From positions 1 through 64,000 of the forward strand of contig CAOJSG010000001.1 of NCBI GenBank assembly GCA_948442615.1: a stretch of DNA of 64,000 nt, given 5' to 3'. Of this stretch, positions 1 through 9,887 are shown piece by piece. This DNA comes from an uncultured Alistipes sp. Its GTDB lineage: Bacteria; Bacteroidota; Bacteroidia; Bacteroidales; Rikenellaceae. The position numbers were made by a program, and so were the translations under genes. Below the pieces are notes generated by a model. It saw only the letters and a list, made by a program, of their open reading frames with translations, was not told where the DNA came from and made no database searches. Numbering within the stretch: position 1 is the first letter of the stretch; every line of letters begins with the position of its first letter.

Positions 1-1
1 C

Positions 2-214
2 GACTTCAAGGGCATCAACGAGAAGTTCGACGGCCAGGGCAACTACACGCTGGGTATCACCGAGCAGATCATCTTCCCGGAGATCGACATCGACAAGATC
101 ACCAAGATTTTCGGTATGGAGATCACGTTCGTTACGACGGCCAAGACCGACGAAGAGGCTTATGCGCTGCTCCGCGAATTCGGCCTTCCTTTCAAAAACG
201 CTAAAAAGAACTAA
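2..214 (+). CDS. rplE: 50S ribosomal protein L5, C-terminal part (truncated by window start)
   Basis: Frame 2 translates [70 protein letters not shown], directly upstream of rpsN. Confidence 0.93.
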   Translation, partial: DFKGINEKFDGQGNYTLGITEQIIFPEIDIDKITKIFGMEITFVTTAKTDEEAYALLREFGLPFKNAKKN

Positions 215-219
215 GCTAT

Positions 220-516
220 ATGGCAAAAGAATCGATGAAGGCTCGCGAGGTTAAACGCGAGAAGCTTGCCAAGCGTTATCAGCACAAGCGCGACGAGATC
301 GCAGCCAAGGTGAAGAGCGGAGAGATGGACCACGAAGAGGCATGGATCGCCCTGTCGAAACTGCCCCGCAACTCCAATCCCATCCGCCAGCATAACCGCT
401 GCAAGATTACGGGTCGTCCGAAGGGCTATATCCGCCTGTTCGGCATCAGCCGTATCCAGTTCCGCGAGATGGCTTCGAAGGGCCTGATCCCGGGAGTGAA
501 GAAGGCCAGCTGGTAG
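220..516 (+). CDS. rpsN: 30S ribosomal protein S14
   Basis: [26 protein letters not shown]...[39 protein letters not shown]. Confidence 0.96.
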   Translation: MAKESMKAREVKREKLAKRYQHKRDEIAAKVKSGEMDHEEAWIALSKLPRNSNPIRQHNRCKITGRPKGYIRLFGISRIQFREMASKGLIPGVKKASW

Positions 517-522
517 AAAGTC

Positions 523-548
523 CGGTGTGCAGGAGAGACTGCACACCG
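523..548 (+). terminator. Hairpin just after rpsN (10-bp perfect arms CGGTGTGCAG/CTGCACACCG)
   Basis: Perfect inverted repeat with 6-nt loop, 7 nt after the rpsN stop; no strong T-tract. Confidence 0.5.
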
Positions 549-1006
549 ACTGTTCGTAATGCGGGGACCGCTGCGTCGGATCTCGCGTTGCGGAAAGGGT
601 TCCCGCTCCGGAAGGTCAGCAGGCCTGTGGTCCGGACCGCCGATGCGCCCGTTGCGGGTGCGCGCGGCCCGAGGCCGAAGGAGAGGAATCCGATAGGAGT
701 GCGAAATCCGTGTAGATACGTCACAGTATCGGGGAAAGTGCCGCCGCAGGCGGTAACTTCCCGATATGTGGGGCGTAGGGAGGGATTTGGCATTTTGGTT
801 CGAATTGCTCGATCGGGACACGGCATCGACGATGCCGAAAGGGATGTGCCGGCGAGATTCGTCGTGCATCCGAACGATCGGATCCGGGCAATTCGACGGA
901 GCGAAATGTTGGCGGATCGTATGTGCCGACATGCTTCGTTTTCCGATTTTCCGCGCCGAACAGCCAAAATCGAAGGCTAACTCGCGGTTTATTGGGAATT
1001 TATGCG

Positions 1007-1014
1007 TATATTTG
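1007..1014 (+). promoter_or_regulatory. Bacteroidetes-type -7 element (TATATTTG) upstream of rpsH
   Basis: Matches TAnnTTTG; lies in the unusually long rpsN-rpsH gap; -33 box not clear. Confidence 0.4.
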
Positions 1015-1160
1015 CACGCTTCGTTCGCATGCACGTGCGTGAGCGGGTGCGGGGCGGACGGCGCACAAAGACCGGACGGCAGGCCGGATGATTCGAGAAA
1101 TCGTTGGCCGCCAGCGGATTAAACAAAAACAAATTATTAATTTTTAACTTTTAATTCATT

Positions 1161-1559
1161 ATGACTGATCCAATTGCGGACTTTCTGACACGAATTAGAA
1201 ACGCGGTGAAAGCCAATCACAAAGTGGTTGAAGCTCCCGGTTCAAAAATTAAACAGGAGATCACCAAGATTCTCTACGATCAGGGCTACATCCTGGCCTA
1301 CAAGTTCGATACCGACGAGAAGGGTCACCCGACCATCAAGATCGCGCTGAAGTGGGATGCCGCCACCAAGACCAACGCCATCAAGAACCTGAAGCGCGTA
1401 AGCCGTCCCGGCCTGCGTCAGTACGCTTCGGTTTCGGACATGCCCCGCGTGCTGAACGGCCTGGGCATCGCGATCGTTTCCACCTCGAAAGGCATCATGA
1501 CCGACGCCAAGGCCCGTCAGGAGAACGTGGGCGGCGAGGTATTGTGCTACGTTTACTAA
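1161..1559 (+). CDS. rpsH: 30S ribosomal protein S8
   Basis: MTDPIADFLTRIRNAVKANHKVVEAPGSKIKQEITKILYDQGYI... Confidence 0.97.
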   Translation: MTDPIADFLTRIRNAVKANHKVVEAPGSKIKQEITKILYDQGYILAYKFDTDEKGHPTIKIALKWDAATKTNAIKNLKRVSRPGLRQYASVSDMPRVLNGLGIAIVSTSKGIMTDAKARQENVGGEVLCYVY

Positions 1560-1580
1560 AAAATCTCAAAAAGAATAGAC

Positions 1581-2168
1581 ATGTCAAGAATTGGTAAATT
1601 ACCTGTAAACCTGCCGGCCGGCGTTACCGTAGAGGTTTCCGCCGACAACACGGTAAGCGTGAAAGGGCCGCTTGGTACGTTGAGTCAGAAGGTCGACTCG
1701 GACATCAAGGTGGAGGTCGGCACGCACACGGACGCCCACACGGGTGCGGAGATCCCCGCCGTGCTGGTGACGCGTCCGACGAATCAGCCGCGTCATCGTT
1801 CGCTGCACGGTCTGTATCGTGCGCTGATCAACAACATGGTGATCGGCGTTTCGAAGGGTTACGAAATCAAGCAGGAGCTGGTCGGCGTCGGCTTCAAGGC
1901 CGAAGTGAAGGGCAACGTCCTGGAGATGAGCCTCGGCTATTCGCACGATACGCATTTCATGCTGCCCGCGGAGGTGACCGCTACGGCCGTCACGGAGAAG
2001 AAGGGCAACCCGATCGTTACGCTCAAGTCGACCGACAAGCAGCTCGTGGGTCAGGTCGCAGCCAAACTGCGTTCGCTGCGCAAGCCGGAGCCGTACAAGG
2101 GCAAGGGTATCAAGTTCGTCGGCGAGCAGCTGCGTCGCAAGGCCGGCAAGTCGGCAGGTGCTAAATAG
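1581..2168 (+). CDS. rplF: 50S ribosomal protein L6
   Basis: MSRIGKLPVNLPAGVTVEVSADNTVSVKGPLGTLSQ...EPYKGKGIKFVGEQLRRKAGKSAG. Confidence 0.97.
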   Translation: MSRIGKLPVNLPAGVTVEVSADNTVSVKGPLGTLSQKVDSDIKVEVGTHTDAHTGAEIPAVLVTRPTNQPRHRSLHGLYRALINNMVIGVSKGYEIKQELVGVGFKAEVKGNVLEMSLGYSHDTHFMLPAEVTATAVTEKKGNPIVTLKSTDKQLVGQVAAKLRSLRKPEPYKGKGIKFVGEQLRRKAGKSAGAK

Positions 2169-2184
2169 TAAATAGTCTGAAGTT

Positions 2185-2547
2185 ATGGCATTGAACAAGA
2201 TAGAAAGAAGAGCGAGGATCAAGATGCGTATCCGCAAGATCGTGAGCGGTACGCCCGAACAGCCTCGAATGACTGTATTCCGCAGCAACAAGCAGATCTA
2301 CGTACAGTTCGTCGACGATCTCGCAGGCGTAACGCTGGCTACGGCCTCCTCGCTGGACAAGGAGGTTGCGGAGGCAGCCGCCGGCAAGACCAAGGGCGAA
2401 GTAGCCGCTTTGGTCGGCAAGCTGGCTGCCGAGCGCGCAGCGGCCAAGGGTATTTCGGCGGTGGCTTTCGACCGTAACGGTTACCTGTATCACGGAAGAG
2501 TAAAACAGTTGGCTGAGGCCGCACGCGAAAGCGGTCTTAAATTCTAA
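2185..2547 (+). CDS. rplR: 50S ribosomal protein L18
   Basis: [48 protein letters not shown]... Confidence 0.97.
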   Translation: MALNKIERRARIKMRIRKIVSGTPEQPRMTVFRSNKQIYVQFVDDLAGVTLATASSLDKEVAEAAAGKTKGEVAALVGKLAAERAAAKGISAVAFDRNGYLYHGRVKQLAEAARESGLKF

Positions 2548-2553
2548 GCGATT

Positions 2554-3072
2554 ATGGCAAATACGAATATCAAGAAAGTACGCACAAGCGACCTCGAGCT
2601 CAAGGACAGACTGGTTAGCATCCAGCGCGTTACGAAGGTAACGAAGGGAGGTCGTACATTCAGCTTCTCGGCCATCGTCGTGGTAGGTAACGAGAACGGC
2701 GTCGTGGGCTACGGCCTGGGCAAGGCTTCCGAAGTGCAGGCCGCCATCGCCAAAGGCGTGGAGGATGCCAAGAAGAATCTGGTCAAGATCCCGGTCATCA
2801 ACGGTACGATTCCTCACAAGCAGGAGGTGCGTTACGGCGGTTCGCTCGTGATGATTCGTCCGGCCGCTCCCGGTACGGGTATCATCGCCGGCGGTGCCAT
2901 GCGTGCCGTGCTGGAGTCGGTAGGCGTGAAGAACGTGCTCGCGAAGAGCAAGGGTTCGTCGAACCCCCACAACCTGGTGAAGGCTACCATCGGCGCCCTT
3001 TGCGAACTGCGAGATGCGCACAGCATCGCTTTGCTGCGCGGCATTCCGATGAGCAAAGTGTTTAACGGTTAA
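2554..3072 (+). CDS. rpsE: 30S ribosomal protein S5
   Basis: [43 protein letters not shown]... Confidence 0.97.
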   Translation: MANTNIKKVRTSDLELKDRLVSIQRVTKVTKGGRTFSFSAIVVVGNENGVVGYGLGKASEVQAAIAKGVEDAKKNLVKIPVINGTIPHKQEVRYGGSLVMIRPAAPGTGIIAGGAMRAVLESVGVKNVLAKSKGSSNPHNLVKATIGALCELRDAHSIALLRGIPMSKVFNG

Positions 3073-3085
3073 TTTTTGAGGACAA

Positions 3086-3271
3086 ATGGCAAGATTGAAG
3101 ATCACTCAGGTCAAGAGCCGCATCGGCGCTACCGCGCGTCAGTGCAAGAACCTCGACGCACTGGGTCTGAAGAAGATTAACGCGAGCGTGGAACATGACG
3201 ACTCGGTAATCATCAAGGGCATGATCGAGCGTGTGAAACACCTGGTCAAGGTGGAAGAGGCAGCGAAATAA
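3086..3271 (+). CDS. rpmD: 50S ribosomal protein L30
   Basis: MARLKITQVKSRIGATARQCKNLDALGLKKINASVEHDDSVIIKGMIERVKHLVKVEEA. Confidence 0.95.
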   Translation: MARLKITQVKSRIGATARQCKNLDALGLKKINASVEHDDSVIIKGMIERVKHLVKVEEAAK

Positions 3272-3293
3272 GTAATATCTAAGAACTAATAGG

Positions 3294-3740
3294 ATGGAAC
3301 TCAATAATCTCAAACCCGCAAAGGGGTCAACGCACCACGACAAACGTATCGGTCGCGGCGCAGGTTCGGGTCACGGCGGTACGGCTACCCGCGGTCACAA
3401 GGGAGCCCAGTCGCGTTCCGGTTATTCGCGGAAGTTAGGTTTCGAAGGAGGTCAGATGCCGTTGCAGCGCCGTGTGCCCAAGTTCGGTTTCACGAACCTG
3501 AAGCGTGTGGAATTCAAGGCGATCAACCTTTCGACGCTCGAGGAACTCGCGTCCAAGAAGTCGTTGACGGACATCAATCTGGAGACGCTCGTCGCCGCCG
3601 GTTTCGTGTCGTCGAACGATCGGGTGAAGATCCTCGGCAACGGTGCCGTTACGAAAGCCCTGAATGTCAAGGCCCATGCATTCTCGAAGAGTGCGGAGGC
3701 TGCGATCACGGCCGCCGGCGGCAGCGTCGAAAAACTCTGA
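3294..3740 (+). CDS. rplO: 50S ribosomal protein L15
   Basis: MELNNLKPAKGSTHHDKRIGRGAGSGHGGTATRGHKGAQSRSGYSRKLGFEGGQMPLQRRVPKFGF. Confidence 0.97.
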   Translation: MELNNLKPAKGSTHHDKRIGRGAGSGHGGTATRGHKGAQSRSGYSRKLGFEGGQMPLQRRVPKFGFTNLKRVEFKAINLSTLEELASKKSLTDINLETLVAAGFVSSNDRVKILGNGAVTKALNVKAHAFSKSAEAAITAAGGSVEKL

Positions 3741-3761
3741 GAACCTTAGAACCCAAAAATC

Positions 3762-5144
3762 ATGACTCAATATCTTATCGTTGGTATCGTCTTTTTGGTG
3801 ATAATCGCTCTTTTGGCGACCAACAAGAAAATCGTTGAAACGCTCAAGAACATCTACAAGATCGAGGAGCTGCGCAAACGCGTGCTGTACACGATCGGGC
3901 TGCTTCTGATCTACCGCTTGGGCAGTTTCGTGGTAATTCCGGGTATCGACCCCAACGCCTTGCACGAGGGGACGAAATTTGCCAACCAGTTGGGCGACAA
4001 CAATCTTCTCGGGCTGTTGGACGTCTTCTCGGGTGGTGCATTTGGCAATGCTGCGATTTTCGCACTCGGAGTGATGCCGTATATCACCGCTTCGATCATC
4101 ATCCAGCTCATGGGTATGATGATCCCGTATTTCCAGAAAATGCAGAAGGAGGGTGAGAGCGGCCGCCGCAAGATGAATCAGTGGACACGCTTCCTGACGA
4201 TCGGCGTGTTGCTCCTGCAGGGCCCGGCCTACATTCTCAACCTGGCCCACCAACTTCCCGAAGGAGCGTTCGTCTACGGCAGCGGATGGGGTTTCATCGG
4301 CTATGCTACGACGATTCTGATCGCCGGCACCATGTTCATCATGTGGCTGGGCGAGAAGATCACGGACAAGGGTATCGGAAACGGTATTTCGCTGATTATC
4401 ATGATCGGTATCGTGGCACGTCTGCCGCATGCGCTGTTGGCCGAGGTCAACTCGCGCTTCCAGACGGCTTCGGGCAGCGCGATCATGCTCATCATCGAGC
4501 TGGTGCTCCTGTTCTTCGTCTTCATGGCGACGATCGCCCTGGTGCAGGCAGTCCGCAAGGTGCCTGTGCAGTATGCCAAGCGTATCGTGGGTAACAAGCA
4601 GTACGGCGGCGTGCGTCAGTACATTCCGCTGAAGATGAATGCGGCCAACGTGATGCCCATCATCTTCGCGCAGGCGCTGATGTTCATCCCCGCGCTGTTC
4701 ACCGAGATCGCTCCGGGCTTCGCCAACAAGTTCAGCACGATGACGAGCCCGTGGTACAACATTACGCTGGCAGTGCTGGTAATCGCATTCACCTATTTCT
4801 ACACTGCGATTATCATCAATCCTCAAATGATGGCCGATGACATGAAGCGCAACGGCGGCTTCATCCCGGGCGTGAAACCCGGCAAACAGACGGTGAACTA
4901 CATCGATACCATCATGACGCGCATTACGCTTCCCGGCTCCATTTTCCTGGCTATCGTGGCGGTTCTGCCGGCTCTGGCCGTGAAACTGGGCATCGAGCAG
5001 TCGTTCGCCTACTTCTACGGAGGTACGTCGCTGCTGATCATGGTGGGCGTGGTGCTCGATACGCTCAAACAGATAGAGAGCTACCTGCTGATGCGCCATT
5101 ACGACGGTCTGATGAAGACGGGCCGTATCCAGGGCCGTCATTAG
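3762..5144 (+). CDS. secY: Preprotein translocase subunit SecY
   Basis: Multi-TM protein with GIDPNAL, GEKITDKGIGNGISLIIMIGI and FIPGVKPGKQT motifs; canonical position after rplO. Confidence 0.97.
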   Translation: MTQYLIVGIVFLVIIALLATNKKIVETLKNIYKIEELRKRVLYTIGLLLIYRLGSFVVIPGIDPNALHEGTKFANQLGDNNLLGLLDVFSGGAFGNAAIFALGVMPYITASIIIQLMGMMIPYFQKMQKEGESGRRKMNQWTRFLTIGVLLLQGPAYILNLAHQLPEGAFVYGSGWGFIGYATTILIAGTMFIMWLGEKITDKGIGNGISLIIMIGIVARLPHALLAEVNSRFQTASGSAIMLIIELVLLFFVFMATIALVQAVRKVPVQYAKRIVGNKQYGGVRQYIPLKMNAANVMPIIFAQALMFIPALFTEIAPGFANKFSTMTSPWYNITLAVLVIAFTYFYTAIIINPQMMADDMKRNGGFIPGVKPGKQTVNYIDTIMTRITLPGSIFLAIVAVLPALAVKLGIEQSFAYFYGGTSLLIMVGVVLDTLKQIESYLLMRHYDGLMKTGRIQGRH

Positions 5145-5171
5145 CGGTTTTTCCGAAAGAGTCGAGACAAA

Positions 5172-5948
5172 ATGATCTATTTGAAGACAGACGAGGAGAT
5201 CGAGTTGCTCCGCGAAAACAACATTCTGGTGTCGAAGACGCTGGCCGAAGTGGGTCGCCACATTCGGCCGGGCGTCACGACCCTGGAGTTGGATCGCATC
5301 GCCGAGGAGTTCATCCGCGCGCACGGGGCGGTTCCCGCTTTCCTCGGATATCAGGGATTTCCCGCTTCGTTGTGCATATCGGTAAACGAGCAGGTGGTTC
5401 ACGGTATCCCGTCCGCAAAACAGGTCCTCGAAGAGGGCGATATCGTTTCGGTCGATTGCGGTACGTTTATGAAGGGGTTTGTTGGTGATTCGGCGTATAC
5501 GTTCGCCGTGGGAGAGGTCGCCGGGGAAGTGCGGCAGCTGATGGACGTCACCAAAGAGGCTCTTTATAAAGGTACGGCGCAGGCCAAGGCCGGTAATCGC
5601 GTGGGCGATATTTCGGCTGCGGTGCAGGCGCATGCGGAAAGTTTCGGTTACGGAGTCGTGCGCGAGCTGGAGGGGCACGGATTGGGTCGGAAAATGCACG
5701 AAGACCCGGGTGTCCCCAATTACGGCGCACGCGGCAGAGGACCGCTCCTGAAAGAGGGCATGGTCATCTGCATCGAACCGATGATCAATATGGGATCGAA
5801 AGCGGTGGTTTTCGAGCGGGACGGCTGGACGGTCCGCACCCGGGATCGCAAACCCGCGGCGCACTACGAGTTCGCCGTGGCGATCCGCAAGGAGGGTCCG
5901 GACGTGCTGACCGACTTCAGCATCATCGAACAGGCATTAAAAGACTAA
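5172..5948 (+). CDS. map: Methionine aminopeptidase type I
   Basis: MIYLKTDEEIELLRENNILVSKTLAEVGRHIRPGVTTLELD...VHGIPS...GHGLGRKMHEDPGVPNYG. Confidence 0.97.
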   Translation: MIYLKTDEEIELLRENNILVSKTLAEVGRHIRPGVTTLELDRIAEEFIRAHGAVPAFLGYQGFPASLCISVNEQVVHGIPSAKQVLEEGDIVSVDCGTFMKGFVGDSAYTFAVGEVAGEVRQLMDVTKEALYKGTAQAKAGNRVGDISAAVQAHAESFGYGVVRELEGHGLGRKMHEDPGVPNYGARGRGPLLKEGMVICIEPMINMGSKAVVFERDGWTVRTRDRKPAAHYEFAVAIRKEGPDVLTDFSIIEQALKD

Positions 5949-5957
5949 AGAGACTCT

Positions 5958-6176
5958 ATGGCAAAGCAAGCTGCTATCGAAAGGGACGGGACGATCATCG
6001 AAGCGCTGTCCAACGCGATGTTCCGCGTCGAGCTGGACAACGGTCATGTACTCACGGCCCATATCTCGGGGAAGATGCGCATGCACTACATCAAGATCCT
6101 TCCCGGAGATAAAGTAAAAGTGGAAATGACCCCCTACGATCTTACCAAGGGGCGCATCTCCTTCCGTTACAAATAA
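5958..6176 (+). CDS. infA: Translation initiation factor IF-1
   Basis: [72 protein letters not shown]. Confidence 0.97.
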   Translation: MAKQAAIERDGTIIEALSNAMFRVELDNGHVLTAHISGKMRMHYIKILPGDKVKVEMTPYDLTKGRISFRYK

Positions 6177-6195
6177 CCTTAGATTGCTTAAGAAG

Positions 6196-6312
6196 ATGAA
6201 AGTAAAAGCATCGATCAAGAAAAGAAGCGAAGATTGCAAGATCGTGAAGCGTAAGGGCAAACTCTACGTGATCTGCAAGAAGAACCCCAAGTTCAAGATG
6301 CGCCAAGGGTGA
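6196..6312 (+). CDS. rpmJ: 50S ribosomal protein L36 (38 aa; below the ORF-track length cutoff)
   Basis: Read from nucleotides: [38 protein letters not shown]. Confidence 0.96.
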   Translation: MKVKASIKKRSEDCKIVKRKGKLYVICKKNPKFKMRQG

Positions 6313-6351
6313 TGTTTCACAACGGTTTATTAAAGTAGAAAAAGAAGATTT

Positions 6352-6732
6352 ATGGCACGTATAGTCGGTGTAGATTTACCAAAAAACAAGCGGGGCGAGA
6401 TCGGCCTGACCTATATTTACGGTATCGGTCGTTCGACGGCCCGCAAGATTCTCGACGCGGCTGGCATCAGCTACGACGTCAAGGTTCAGGACTGGGACGA
6501 CGCACAGGTCGGCGCGATCCGTTCGAAGATTGCCGAGATGGGCATCAAGGTGGAGGGCGAATGCCGTTCGATGGTGCAGCTCAACATCAAACGTCTGATG
6601 GATATCGGTTGCTACCGCGGTATCCGTCACCGTCTGGGCCTTCCGGTTCGCGGCCAGTCGACCAAGAACAACGCGCGTACCCGCAAGGGCCGCAAGAAGA
6701 CCGTCGCAAACAAGAAAAAAGCAACGAAGTAA
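6352..6732 (+). CDS. rpsM: 30S ribosomal protein S13
   Basis: [34 protein letters not shown]...[34 protein letters not shown]. Confidence 0.97.
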   Translation: MARIVGVDLPKNKRGEIGLTYIYGIGRSTARKILDAAGISYDVKVQDWDDAQVGAIRSKIAEMGIKVEGECRSMVQLNIKRLMDIGCYRGIRHRLGLPVRGQSTKNNARTRKGRKKTVANKKKATK

Positions 6733-6745
6733 TCTTTAGAGAATT

Positions 6746-7135
6746 ATGGCAAAGAAAACTGGAACAGTTAAGAAGAAGGTTGTTAAGGTCGGTGCCGTGG
6801 GCAATGCCTACGTACACTCCACTTTCAACAACGTGATCATCACCATCACCAACGAAACGGGCGATGTGATCAGCTGGTCTTCGGCCGGTAAGATGGGTTT
6901 CCGTGGTTCGAAGAAGAATACTCCCTATGCCGCTCAGACCGCCTCGCAGGACTGCGCCAAGGTAGCCTACGACATGGGACTTCGCAAGGTCAAAGTCTAT
7001 GTGAAAGGCCCGGGTGCGGGTCGTGAGTCGGCCGTCCGCACCATCCACGGCGCGGGTATCGAGGTGATGGAGATCATCGACGTCACTCCGCTGCCGCACA
7101 ACGGTTGCCGTGCTCCCAATCGTCGCCGCGTATGA
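6746..7135 (+). CDS. rpsK: 30S ribosomal protein S11
   Basis: [46 protein letters not shown]...[15 protein letters not shown]. Confidence 0.97.
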   Translation: MAKKTGTVKKKVVKVGAVGNAYVHSTFNNVIITITNETGDVISWSSAGKMGFRGSKKNTPYAAQTASQDCAKVAYDMGLRKVKVYVKGPGAGRESAVRTIHGAGIEVMEIIDVTPLPHNGCRAPNRRRV

Positions 7136-7269
7136 TTCCGGCGCCGGCCGAGGAGACCGGGCCGGGCTATGCGGGCCGCGGCGTCAGCCGGATGGCGCGC
7201 ACCGGGCGGACCGGATGTCCGAGGCGGGGCATTTGTAACTAAACAACGATATATTAAAAAGTTAAGACA

Positions 7270-7878
7270 ATGGGAAAATACATAGGACCAAAATCGAAAA
7301 TCGCCAGAAAGTTCGGCGAAGCCATTTACGGTGCGGATAAAGTGCTCGAAAAGCGCAACTATCCTCCCGGACAGCACGGTCTGATGCGCAAGCGCAAGAA
7401 GGTGTCGGAGTACGGTACGCAGCTCAGCGAGAAGCAGAAGGCCAAGTACACGTACGGTCTTCTGGAGAAGCAGTTCGCACGCACCTACGAGCAGGCCGCC
7501 CGTATGGGCGGTATCACGGGCGAAAACCTGCTGAAACTGCTCGAGTGCCGTCTGGACAATGTGGTTTATCGCTTGGGTATCGCTCCGACGCGTGCTGCGG
7601 CACGCCAGTTGGTGTCGCATCGCCATATCTGCGTGAACGGAGAGGTCGTGAACATTCCGTCCTATTCGCTCCGTATCGGCGACGTGGTGTCGGTTCGCGA
7701 GAAGTCGAAGAGCCTGGAGGTTATTACGGAGTCGCTGGCCGGTTCGTCGAAGAGCCGCTACGCATGGCTCGAGTGGGACAACGCCACGATGAGCGGCAAG
7801 TTCCTGCAGAAGCCCGAACGCGAGGAGATTCCGGAGAACATCAAGGAACAGCTGATCGTCGAGTTGTACTCCAAGTAG
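7270..7878 (+). CDS. rpsD: 30S ribosomal protein S4
   Basis: [37 protein letters not shown]...[35 protein letters not shown]. Confidence 0.97.
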   Translation: MGKYIGPKSKIARKFGEAIYGADKVLEKRNYPPGQHGLMRKRKKVSEYGTQLSEKQKAKYTYGLLEKQFARTYEQAARMGGITGENLLKLLECRLDNVVYRLGIAPTRAAARQLVSHRHICVNGEVVNIPSYSLRIGDVVSVREKSKSLEVITESLAGSSKSRYAWLEWDNATMSGKFLQKPEREEIPENIKEQLIVELYSK

Positions 7879-7899
7879 TAATCAAACAAATTCCAAATT

Positions 7900-8892
7900 A
7901 TGGCAATATTAGCATTCCAGAAACCTGAGAAGGTTATTATGCTCGAGTCCACTTCATCGTTCGGAAAGTTCGAGTTCCGACCGCTGGAGCCGGGTTTCGG
8001 CATGACTGTCGGTAACGCTTTGCGTCGTATCTTGCTCTCTTCGCTGGAGGGCTATGCCATCACGACGGTTAAGGTGGCCGGTGTCGATCACGAATTCGCG
8101 GCCGTTCCGGGCGTGAAGGAGGGCATGATCGATATCATCCTCAATCTGAAGCAGGTCCGCTTTATCCGCACAGTCGATAATCAGGATTCCGAGAAGGTAT
8201 CCATCAACGTTGCGGGTGTTACGGAGCTGACTGCCGGATATATCTCGAATTATCTTTCGTTCTTCAAGGTGCTGAACCCCGATCTGGTGATCTGCCACCT
8301 TGCCCCCGGTACGAAGATGCAGTTCACGATCACGATCGGCAAGGGTCGCGGTTATGTGCCTGCCGAGGAGAATACGCCTGCCGAGTGCGAATTCGGTACG
8401 CTGCCGATCGACTCGATCTTCACGCCGATCAAGAACGTGAAGTATACGATCGAGAACTATCGTGTCGAGCAGAAGACCGACTACGAGAAGTTGAATTTGG
8501 AGATTACTACGGACGGATCCATTCACCCGAAAGAGGCGTTGAAGGAGGCTGCCAAGATCCTCATCCAGCACTTCATGCTCTTTTCCGACGAGAAAATCAC
8601 GGTCAACATGGAGGATACCTCCGGAAGCGAGGAGTTCGACGAGGACGTGCTGCACATGCGCCAGCTGTTGAAGACGAAGCTTTCGGATCAGGATCTGAGC
8701 GTGCGTGCGCTGAATTGCCTGAAGGCCGCCGATGTGGATACGGTGGGCGATCTGGTGCGGCTGAACCGTAATGACCTGCTGAAGTTCCGCAATTTCGGCA
8801 AGAAGTCGCTGATCGAACTGGACGAGCTGCTGACTTCGCTCAATCTGAAGTTCGGAATGGACGTATCTATCTACAAACTTGATAAAGACTAA
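7900..8892 (+). CDS. rpoA: DNA-directed RNA polymerase alpha subunit
   Basis: [41 protein letters not shown]...[13 protein letters not shown]-like alpha-CTD. Confidence 0.97.
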   Translation: MAILAFQKPEKVIMLESTSSFGKFEFRPLEPGFGMTVGNALRRILLSSLEGYAITTVKVAGVDHEFAAVPGVKEGMIDIILNLKQVRFIRTVDNQDSEKVSINVAGVTELTAGYISNYLSFFKVLNPDLVICHLAPGTKMQFTITIGKGRGYVPAEENTPAECEFGTLPIDSIFTPIKNVKYTIENYRVEQKTDYEKLNLEITTDGSIHPKEALKEAAKILIQHFMLFSDEKITVNMEDTSGSEEFDEDVLHMRQLLKTKLSDQDLSVRALNCLKAADVDTVGDLVRLNRNDLLKFRNFGKKSLIELDELLTSLNLKFGMDVSIYKLDKD

Positions 8893-8896
8893 TTAA

Positions 8897-9481
8897 ATGA
8901 GACACAATAAGAATTTCAATCACCTGGGCAGACAGGCGGGTCACCGCAAGGCGCTGATGTCGAACATGGCATCGTCGCTGATCCTGCACAAGCGCATCGA
9001 GACCACGGTAGCGAAGGCCAAAGCTGTGAAGCAGTTTGTGGAGCCGCTGGTAACCAAGTCGAAAGAGGATACCACGCACTCGCGTCGTGTCGTTTTCTCC
9101 TACCTCAAGCAGAAGGAGGCCGTTACGGAGCTGTTCCGTACCATCGCGCCGAAGATCGCCGATCGTCCGGGCGGCTACACCCGCATTCTGAAGACCGGTT
9201 TCCGGCTGGGCGATGCCGCCGACATGTGCATCATCGAGTTCGTGGACTTCAACGAGGCCTATACGCTGGGCGTCGTTCCGGCCGCAGCCGCCGAGGCTAA
9301 GCCCAAGACGCGTCGTTCGCGCAAGAAGTCGACCGATGCCGTAGAAGACGCTACGGTCGTGGAGGGCGAGGCCAAGAAGGCCGCTCCGAAGAAGGCCGCA
9401 GCGCCGAAGGCTCCCAAGGCTGCCGCCAAGACGGCTGCCCCGAAGGTGGCCAAGAAGACCAACGTCGGCAAGAAAATGTAA
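8897..9481 (+). CDS. rplQ: 50S ribosomal protein L17 with Ala/Lys-rich C-terminal extension
   Basis: [58 protein letters not shown]... followed by an [24 protein letters not shown] tail. Confidence 0.96.
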   Translation: MRHNKNFNHLGRQAGHRKALMSNMASSLILHKRIETTVAKAKAVKQFVEPLVTKSKEDTTHSRRVVFSYLKQKEAVTELFRTIAPKIADRPGGYTRILKTGFRLGDAADMCIIEFVDFNEAYTLGVVPAAAAEAKPKTRRSRKKSTDAVEDATVVEGEAKKAAPKKAAAPKAPKAAAKTAAPKVAKKTNVGKKM

Positions 9482-9519
9482 TTGACGGGACAGGCGGAGG
9501 TTCTCCGCCATCCTTCCGA

Positions 9520-9567
9520 AATCCCGGACGGGGCGTACGCAGGTGCGGCTCGTCCGGGATTTTTTCG
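9520..9567 (+). terminator. Rho-independent terminator after rplQ
   Basis: aaatcccggacg...cgtccgggattttttcg hairpin plus T-tract. Confidence 0.8.
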
Positions 9568-9634
9568 TATCCGTCCCCCGGCCGCGACTCCGCTCCGGTT
9601 TTTTCGTGCGTGCGATGGGAGATCGGGGATACGA

Positions 9635-9742
9635 TTGTCCGCGTTTTTTGTAGCCGAGAGTTGCGAGAGGTGTGGTTGTCCGCGTTTTTTTTGCTGCCGA
9701 GAGGTGCGAGCGGTGTGGTTGTCCGCGGGCTTTTTGCGGCCG
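9635..9742. repeat. Degenerate short tandem repeat (~41-43 bp period, about 2.5 units)
   Basis: ttgtccgcg(t)nttttt...gccgagagKtgcgagMggtgtgg units starting at 9635, 9676 and 9719. Confidence 0.75.
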
Positions 9743-9887
9743 GGGCGGGAGACGGGAGGGGCCCCGGGCTTTTATCGCGGATGAATTCGGGTGGACGGGC
9801 CGTTCCGGTTGCTCGGGCTGTCCGGACGGTCGGTAGCGGCGCCCGGCCGGCGGAGCATCCGCTCCCCGAAGCGTCGGAAAGCCGCTC

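Noticed and set aside
525-980. 151-aa ORF in the rpsN-rpsH gap
   Set aside because: No family resemblance and overlaps hairpins; treated as noncoding
3435-5864. 809-aa minus-strand ORF across rplO-secY-map
   Set aside because: Antisense to conserved ribosomal/secretion genes; no recognizable domain
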